Made by a program: the position numbers and the translations under genes. 64,000 nucleotides of DNA from Flagellimonas lutimaris (GTDB lineage: Bacteria; Bacteroidota; Bacteroidia; Flavobacteriales; Flavobacteriaceae). The number at the start of each line of letters is the position of its first letter. The stretch's first letter is position 1. The notes under the pieces were generated by a model. That model did not search any database. It saw only the letters and a program-made list of their open reading frames with translations, and had not been told where the DNA came from. The stretch lies in contig NZ_QXFH01000070.1 of assembly GCF_003581615.1 (NCBI RefSeq), positions 186,001 to 250,000 on the forward strand. The letters are read 5' to 3'. Positions 59,484-64,000 of this stretch are shown piece after piece.

Positions 59484-61270
59484 TGCAAGTGCTAAAGGGC
59501 AACATATTATTTATTTTGGGAATGTTCCTTTTAACAGGACTGCATTCATATGCCCAAGACAATGCCGAAGAAATTACGTTTACCATGAACTTGAGCAAAG
59601 AGGAATTGGGTCTAAACGAACGTCTTCGCGTGGATTTTACCATGAACAAAGATGGCGACAATTTTAAGCCACCCCAGTTTGAAGGTTTCAAAGTGGTCAT
59701 GGGCCCCTCTCAGTCCATTAGCTCCTCTTGGGTAAATGGTAAGCGTAGCTTTTCTAAAACCTACACTTATATTTTGGTGCCCACCGCCAGAGGTAATTTT
59801 ACCATAAACCAAGCTACCATAGAGATTGGCGGGCAAACCTATAAAACAACACCTAAAAAGGTTGAAGTAACCGCTGCGGTCGACAAGCCAAATTCTCAAA
59901 AAACGGTGGACGATGTCGCCGATGAAAGTCTTCATTTGGTCGCCGAGGTTTCTAAAGGAACCCCCTATCTCAATGAAGCTGTCACTGTTATCTATAAATT
60001 ATATGTCAGTCCAAACATAAGCGTAACCAATTATCGTCCATTAGACAATCCAACCTATAACAATTTTTGGAGCCAGGACATTCCAGTTACAAAACACACT
60101 GCACAAAATGGCACTTACCAAGGTAAACCTTACCGATATGTGGTTTTAAAACGAGTTGTCCTTTATCCTCAAAAATCAGGGCAATTAAATATTGAGCCCC
60201 TTTCCCTGGAGATTTTTGTGGACGTGCCTACAGACAAAAGGGATTTTTTTGGCGGTCGGATTTATACCCAAACCAGCAAAACGGTTTCGGCAGGTAGCAG
60301 AACAATTAATGTAAAACCATTGCCAGAAGCAGGAAAGCCAGCCAATTTTAGCGGAGCAGTCGGGGATTTTGATTTTTCCGTAACAACAAGTAAAACGCAA
60401 CTGAATGCATCGGAATCGCTCCAAGCCAAAGTTGAAGTCTCCGGAAAAGGGAACTTAAAGCTATTCCAACTTCCAGAACCAGAACTTCCAAGCTCATTGG
60501 AGGTATATGACCCAGAGTACGATGAAGATATTCGTACATATAGTACCGGCATGGAAGGAAAAGTGGTCAACAACTACACTATTGTACCCTCTTTTAGAGG
60601 TAAATATCCAATACCCAGTATTTCTTTTAGCTATTTTAATCCTAGAAATGGCAAATATGAAACCATCAATTCCGATGAAATCAATATTGAAGTTGTTGAA
60701 GGACCAGCAGGCAACACGGACAATAATGTAAGCCCCTCGACCAGCAAACAATTAGTTGTGCCCACGGGAGAGCAATTTCATTTTATCAATATAAACCCAA
60801 ATCTAAGCCCTATTGGTGTTAATCGTTTTTTTGGCTCAAGACTCTTTTTTATTCTGTTGTTAGCTCCTCTTTTATTGATACCAATGACCATCTTTGCCTT
60901 TAAGAAAAGGGAAGCAATTGCTAGCGACGTAGTCGGAAATAAAATAAAAAAGGCAAATAAACTGGCTAAAAAATATCTGTCTACAGCAAAAAAAGAGCTG
61001 GGGAACAAAGAAGCCTTTTATGTAGCTCTGGAAAAAGGACTTCATAATTACTTGAAGGCCAAATTGCATATAGAGACCTCCGAGTTCAGCAAGGACAAAA
61101 TAACCAATATTCTTTCGGACAAAAAGGTTGAAAAAGATGATATTGATGGGTTTATAGCACTGTTGACCAGTTGCGAAATGGCACGCTATAGTCCTTTTTC
61201 CAATGTTCAGATGCAACAGGATTATGAAAAGGCAAGTGAAGTAATTTCTAATTTGGATAAGCACCTATGA
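59483..61270 (+). CDS. batD: BatD oxygen-tolerance protein
   Basis: 595 residues with signal peptide (LLTGLHSYAQ), several Ig-like beta domains (about 25-430), a membrane helix near 465-490 (FILLLAPLLLIPMTIFAF), and a helical cytoplasmic tail. Conserved BatD text includes ISSSWVNGKRSFSKTYTYILVPTARGNF and VVNNYTIVPSFRGKYPIPSI. It overlaps batE by 4 bp. Confidence 0.93.
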   Translation: MQVLKGNILFILGMFLLTGLHSYAQDNAEEITFTMNLSKEELGLNERLRVDFTMNKDGDNFKPPQFEGFKVVMGPSQSISSSWVNGKRSFSKTYTYILVPTARGNFTINQATIEIGGQTYKTTPKKVEVTAAVDKPNSQKTVDDVADESLHLVAEVSKGTPYLNEAVTVIYKLYVSPNISVTNYRPLDNPTYNNFWSQDIPVTKHTAQNGTYQGKPYRYVVLKRVVLYPQKSGQLNIEPLSLEIFVDVPTDKRDFFGGRIYTQTSKTVSAGSRTINVKPLPEAGKPANFSGAVGDFDFSVTTSKTQLNASESLQAKVEVSGKGNLKLFQLPEPELPSSLEVYDPEYDEDIRTYSTGMEGKVVNNYTIVPSFRGKYPIPSISFSYFNPRNGKYETINSDEINIEVVEGPAGNTDNNVSPSTSKQLVVPTGEQFHFININPNLSPIGVNRFFGSRLFFILLLAPLLLIPMTIFAFKKREAIASDVVGNKIKKANKLAKKYLSTAKKELGNKEAFYVALEKGLHNYLKAKLHIETSEFSKDKITNILSDKKVEKDDIDGFIALLTSCEMARYSPFSNVQMQQDYEKASEVISNLDKHL

Positions 61271-62031
61271 CCATGAAGAAGATTATCCTTTTATTATCTC
61301 TCCTTTCATTCTCTTTTGGGTTTTCTCAAAACAAAGTCCTCTTTAACGAAGCTACCGAACTTTACAATAACGGAGAGTACTCAGCAGCGATAGAGAACTA
61401 TGAGCAGATAATCGAAAATGGTGAACATTCGGCCTCATTGTACTTTAATCTGGGGAATTGCTATTATAAGCTTAATTCGATTGGTCCAAGCATATATTAT
61501 TACGAAAAGGCATTGCTTCTTTCTCCAAACAATAAAGAAATCCAAAACAATTTAAGGTTTTCCCAAAATATGAGATTGGATGCCATCGAGGAAATGCCAA
61601 AGACCGAATTATCCAGGATTTATAATGTTATTGTTGGCATGTTCTCTTCTGACCAATGGGCCTACTTTGCCGTAGGTTTTGTTTTTTTGTTCGTGTTGGC
61701 CTACATGGCTTACTATTTCTTAAGGTCGGCAAATCAAAAAAGGGCCACCTTTATTTCAAGTATATTATCACTTGTACTTGGCGTTGTATGTATTTTAATG
61801 GCTTACCTTAACTATCAACGATATAAGAAAGACGACCCTGCCATTATTTTTAGTAAAGAAGTTAAAGTTAATTCGGAACCCAATAACAATAGCAGTACCA
61901 TTTTTACTATCCATGAGGGTACCAAAGTGAATGTTCTGGATAAACTTGACGATTGGAAAAGAATCCGTATCGCAGATGGCCAGACAGGATGGCTGAAAGA
62001 TGGTAATGTTAGGAAAATCAAGGACTTTTAA
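61267..62031 (+). CDS. batE: BatE: TPR and SH3 domain protein
   Basis: 254 residues: signal peptide (LLSLLSFSFGFSQ), TPR repeats (about 25-95, YNNGEYSAAIENYEQI, YFNLGNCYYKLNSIGPSIYYYEKAL), two membrane helices (about 125-145 and 157-177), and a bacterial SH3 domain at the end (VNVLDKLDDWKRIRIADGQTGWL). The ATG at 61267 overlaps the batD stop; ATG 61273 is an alternative. Last gene of the operon. Confidence 0.92.
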   Translation: MTMKKIILLLSLLSFSFGFSQNKVLFNEATELYNNGEYSAAIENYEQIIENGEHSASLYFNLGNCYYKLNSIGPSIYYYEKALLLSPNNKEIQNNLRFSQNMRLDAIEEMPKTELSRIYNVIVGMFSSDQWAYFAVGFVFLFVLAYMAYYFLRSANQKRATFISSILSLVLGVVCILMAYLNYQRYKKDDPAIIFSKEVKVNSEPNNNSSTIFTIHEGTKVNVLDKLDDWKRIRIADGQTGWLKDGNVRKIKDF

Positions 62032-62085
62032 GGAAAAAAACGTATCCTTATTTATAAATCTTTATTTTTAATCAAAATTATCTCT

Positions 62086-62400
62086 GTGCTCAAAACAATA
62101 CTTTTTCCAATTATATCTTTCCTGTTGATATTGTCGATATCGATATCGCCGGTTATTCCCTTATTGGATAAAGAGCTGGGAAAGACTATGATTCTTGGGG
62201 CGGCAGAAGAAGAAAAAAGCAATAAAAAGGAAGAGACAGAAAAAAAGTTTGATGAAATAGATGCTTATTTTAAGTACTTTCTAGAATTGGCTGACCATCA
62301 AGTTTCTCAAAAAACACAATTAGATTTTTTAGGATATATATTCCCAACTTCTGATTATACCGTTGAAATCTTAGACCCACCTCCCCGAAAATTGATTTAA
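62086..62400 (+). CDS. Small single-pass membrane protein, unknown
   Basis: 104 residues starting at GTG 62086; no ATG is available in frame near the start. One hydrophobic segment (about 2-25, LFPIISFLLILSISISPVIPLL) is followed by a charged stretch (AAEEEKSNKKEETEKKFDEIDAYF) and a tail with FPTSDYTVEILDPPPRK. No known family. It lies 55 bp after batE and 79 bp before a SulP transporter, so it could belong to either transcript. Confidence 0.6.
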   Translation: MLKTILFPIISFLLILSISISPVIPLLDKELGKTMILGAAEEEKSNKKEETEKKFDEIDAYFKYFLELADHQVSQKTQLDFLGYIFPTSDYTVEILDPPPRKLI

Positions 62401-62479
62401 TCTTAAAATTCACATTCAAATCAATTTTTAATCGTCTTCTACAAAAATACATTCATGTAGAGGACTAATCTTACTTATT

Positions 62480-64000
62480 ATGTTCAAGTATATAAAAAAT
62501 GACTTGCCTGCCAGTATTGTCGTCTTTTTTGTGGCGCTACCACTTTGTTTAGGTATTGCATTGGCCAGTGGGGCACCATTGTTTTCAGGACTTATCGCAG
62601 GTATTATCGGCGGAATCGTAGTCGGGGCCCTTAGTGGTTCCCAAATTGGAGTGAGCGGACCTGCTGCCGGACTCGCGGCCATTGTTCTTACAGCTATTGG
62701 AACCTTGGGAGGTTATCAAAACTTTCTGGTTGCTGTAGTTTTAGGGGGCGTTATCCAACTTATTTTCGGATTCTTAAAAGCTGGAGTTATTGCCTATTAT
62801 TTTCCATCCTCGGTAATTAAAGGAATGCTTACCGGTATTGGTATCATTATCATTCTAAAACAGATACCACATTTTTTTGGATATGATGCCGATCCAGAAG
62901 GTGATTGGGCTTTCTTCCAGGTAGATGGCGAAAACACATTTAGTGAAATTATTAATTCAATCAATTTTATTAGTCCAGGTGCAACCCTCATTGCGGTTAT
63001 TGCCCTGGCCATACTAATTTTGTGGAGCCAGGTTTTGACAAAAAAATCCAAAATCTTTGAACTTATTCAAGGTCCTTTGGTAGCCGTAGTAATTGGGATT
63101 GTTTATTTTACATTGACGCAAGGCGATGGCACATGGGGCATCTCTGCAGAACATTTGGTAAAAGTTCCCGTTCCAGACAGTATTGAATCATTCTTGGGCT
63201 TTTTTAGTTTTCCAAATTTTTCTGCCATAACCAACCCTGATGTCTGGGTAACAGGTTTCACCATAGCTTTGGTGGCCAGTTTGGAAACCTTGCTCTGTGT
63301 GGAAGCAACGGATAAATTAGATCCCGATAAAAGAACAACACCCACCAACCGTGAACTTAGAGCCCAAGGAGTCGGAAATATGCTTTCCGGTCTGGTTGGA
63401 GGTCTTCCAGTGACCCAGGTAATCGTCCGTAGTTCCGCCAATATTCAATCCGGGGGTAAAACAAAGGCCTCCGCCATCATTCACGGATTTTTACTTTTGG
63501 GTTCGGTTATTATCATACCAACCCTGCTCAACATGATTCCATTATCTGTTTTGGCAGCCATACTATTTATTGTGGGATATAAACTTGCGAAACCCAGCTT
63601 GTTCAAAACCATGTACCAAGCAGGATGGAAGCAATTTGTTCCCTTTGTGGTAACCGTGGTAGGTATTGTTTTTACCGACCTTTTAGTTGGAATCAGCTTA
63701 GGTCTTGGAGTTGGAATCGTAGTTGTACTTATTAAAAGTTACCAAAACTCCCACTTCCTTCATATTGAGGATAAAAGTAATGGGGCTCATAAAATTAAAA
63801 TGACATTGGCCGAAGAAGTAACCTTTTTTAATAAAGGCGCTATCTTAAAAGAGCTGGACAGTCTACCTGAAAATTCCTACCTTGAATTAGACGTAAGAAA
63901 AACACGTTTTCTTGATAATGATATTGTAGAAATCCTTGAAGATTTCTCAGATAAAGCAAAGAATAGAAACATTGACATAAAAATTATCTCCGAAAAAGGT
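62480..64000 (+). CDS. SulP family anion transporter (3' end outside the window)
   Basis: 507 codons are visible from ATG 62480. SulP core with LPASIVVFFVALPLCLGIALASGAPLFSGLIAGI near the N-terminus, SGPAAGLAAIVLTAIGTLGG, VASLETLLCVEATDKLDPDKR and GLPVTQVIVRSSANIQSGGKTKASAIIHG, the last two as in bicarbonate-type (BicA-like) SulP proteins of Bacteroidetes. A STAS domain begins near residue 420 (LAEEVTFFNKGAILKELD) and is cut by the window edge. The DUF and ion cannot be told; a carbonic anhydrase gene just downstream would support bicarbonate. Confidence 0.88.
   Translation, partial: MFKYIKNDLPASIVVFFVALPLCLGIALASGAPLFSGLIAGIIGGIVVGALSGSQIGVSGPAAGLAAIVLTAIGTLGGYQNFLVAVVLGGVIQLIFGFLKAGVIAYYFPSSVIKGMLTGIGIIIILKQIPHFFGYDADPEGDWAFFQVDGENTFSEIINSINFISPGATLIAVIALAILILWSQVLTKKSKIFELIQGPLVAVVIGIVYFTLTQGDGTWGISAEHLVKVPVPDSIESFLGFFSFPNFSAITNPDVWVTGFTIALVASLETLLCVEATDKLDPDKRTTPTNRELRAQGVGNMLSGLVGGLPVTQVIVRSSANIQSGGKTKASAIIHGFLLLGSVIIIPTLLNMIPLSVLAAILFIVGYKLAKPSLFKTMYQAGWKQFVPFVVTVVGIVFTDLLVGISLGLGVGIVVVLIKSYQNSHFLHIEDKSNGAHKIKMTLAEEVTFFNKGAILKELDSLPENSYLELDVRKTRFLDNDIVEILEDFSDKAKNRNIDIKIISEKG

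Noticed and set aside
1..64000. CRISPR array, insertion sequence, prophage or tRNA-linked island
   Set aside because: No spaced direct repeats, transposase, integrase, phage gene or tRNA was found when reading the gaps; gene style is uniform.

Overview
The window comes from a low-GC (about 40 percent by eye) chromosome of a Bacteroidetes bacterium, almost certainly family Flavobacteriaceae. Supporting signs are TonB receptors with an N-terminal carboxypeptidase-regulatory domain, a full Bat (Bacteroides aerotolerance) operon, an ileS-dksA-lspA neighbourhood, -7 boxes of the Bacteroidetes type TAnnTTTG, starts with little Shine-Dalgarno sequence, and several lipoprotein families typical of Flavobacteriia. 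A marine genus near Muricauda/Allomuricauda would fit, but this cannot be proved from the sequence. I see no rRNA, tRNA, CRISPR array, insertion sequence, prophage or integration site; this is core chromosome with a few accessory-looking genes.

Layout. 1-465 is the 5' end of a TonB receptor on the minus strand. 638-5333 is a minus-strand operon: DUF3108 protein, tryptophan 2,3-dioxygenase, M23 peptidase, glucose-6-phosphate isomerase. 5671-9735 holds a patatin phospholipase with a predicted outer-membrane barrel, then uvrC. 10084-10781 holds a 29-residue membrane micro-ORF and 5-formyltetrahydrofolate cyclo-ligase. 10769-15894 (minus) is ileS, a DksA-like protein without zinc cysteines, a DUF4097-like protein and lspA. 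16076-22272 holds a helical Ala/Glu/Lys lipoprotein, a TonB receptor directly behind recO, gdhA, and a cystathionine gamma-synthase/lyase. 22348-32312 is a mixed region of envelope lipoproteins, DinB proteins, an ArsC-like protein with an EamA exporter, an SMI1/KNR4 gene broken by a nonsense codon, a thioesterase, nitronate monooxygenase plus YheT hydrolase, a cytochrome c and META-domain lipoproteins. 32324-40948 has a SulP transporter, a PhyH dioxygenase divergent from an AraC regulator, a flavobacterial lipoprotein, the convergent gpsA/glpD pair, and cvpA. 41135-47005 has a CAP protein, 3-hydroxyanthranilate dioxygenase, DUF1304, an ALDH7-type dehydrogenase, an anchored HhH-like protein, an acyl-ACP desaturase and a phosphoesterase. 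47157-50021 is a two-gene sucrose unit (fructokinase, amylosucrase). 50018-52791 is an AKR-SDR-AlbA_2 operon. 52951-62031 is moxR-DUF58-batA/B/C/D/E with an extra unnamed member. The window ends in a second SulP transporter.

How genes work together. Amylosucrase would release fructose from sucrose while building alpha-glucan, fructokinase phosphorylates the fructose, and the isomerase in this window links fructose-6-P to glucose-6-P. Tryptophan dioxygenase and 3-hydroxyanthranilate dioxygenase are two steps of the kynurenine route; the steps between them are not in the window. GpsA and GlpD interconvert DHAP and glycerol-3-phosphate in opposite directions. The Bat cluster encodes an envelope complex with a MoxR ATPase, three MIDAS-type VWA-fold proteins and TPR proteins.

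No clearly new multi-gene system stands out. The items most worth a second look are a hairpin element with a conserved C/A-rich flank found in three intergenic regions, the nonsense-broken SMI1/KNR4 gene, the cysteine-poor DksA, the AlbA_2-SDR-AKR operon, the META-lipoprotein operon and two very small membrane proteins.
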